This document shows, in pieces, positions 14,044 through 14,097 of a stretch of 14,097 bases of DNA. Under the pieces are notes generated by a model. It saw nothing but the letters and a program-made list of their open reading frames with translations. It did no database searches and was not told the origin of the DNA. Made by a program: the position numbers and the translations under genes. Numbering within the stretch: position 1 is the first letter of the stretch; every line of letters starts with the position of its first letter. Source of the stretch: Candidatus Roizmanbacteria bacterium CG_4_9_14_0_2_um_filter_39_13 (GTDB taxonomy: Bacteria > Patescibacteriota > Microgenomatia > UBA1406 > GWC2-37-13); assembly GCA_002788865.1 (NCBI GenBank), contig PFSC01000102.1:1-14097 (forward strand), in the 5' to 3' direction.

Positions 14044-14097
14044 AAATCCTAAATCCACGATTGCAATATTTCTGCTTTCGATCTTCACATGTAAGAG

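Noticed and set aside
14044..14097. Fourth promoter repeat at the window end (ATTGCAAT at 14060-14067)
   Set aside because: Only about 18 bases resemble the repeat and no -10 box or start codon follows on the minus strand; the window ends too soon to decide.

Overview
The window looks like a piece of chromosome from a Patescibacteria/CPR-type bacterium or a close ecological equivalent. The evidence is a DUF2298/Chlor_Arch_YYY membrane protein, a compact rpmH-yidC-jag cluster with no rnpA, a minimal KH-R3H Jag without its N-terminal domain, a short ValS, and a run of small toxin-antitoxin (TA) genes. TGA works as a stop codon (rpmH, for example), so this is not one of the code-25 lineages. No phylum can be fixed from this sequence alone. 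There are no rRNA, tRNA or CRISPR features that I can see.

Layout. 1-531 (minus): 5' part of a GT2 glycosyltransferase, cut by the window edge. 532-1026: an unusual intergenic stretch with a palindromic cluster of DnaA-box-like 9-mers, a short transcription unit (promoter, 47-codon ORF) and a strong two-way hairpin terminator. 1027-3354 (minus): DUF2298 polytopic membrane protein, probably in envelope glycan or lipid-linked sugar work together with the GT2. 3434-5602 (plus): valS. 5644-7172 (plus): rpmH, yidC, jag. 7315-11745 (plus): a 68-residue membrane protein, then a 1381-residue protein of unknown function that has no cysteine and a single C-terminal membrane anchor. 11802-13851 (minus): an accessory island of three TA-type cassettes (RHH/PIN, a decayed HEPN/MNT, and coiled-coil/PIN). 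Each cassette is preceded by a copy of the same promoter-bearing repeat. 13897-14043 (plus): the 3' end of a DUF4143-type ATPase gene abutting the last repeat.

Three themes cut across the genes. First, most transcription-unit starts carry a TANNNT -10 box only 5-8 bases before the start codon and no Shine-Dalgarno sequence, which points to leaderless or nearly leaderless mRNAs. Internal operon genes instead overlap or nearly abut the upstream stop. Second, a TGTCAT...ATGACA-bounded palindromic repeat (the family that encodes VIPAKAGIQ) occurs twice: once between genes and once in frame inside valS, where it adds about 26 residues to a linker. Third, the TA island looks like a modular cassette array whose units share promoter and boundary repeats, with one unit clearly decaying and one boundary running into a truncated ATPase gene.
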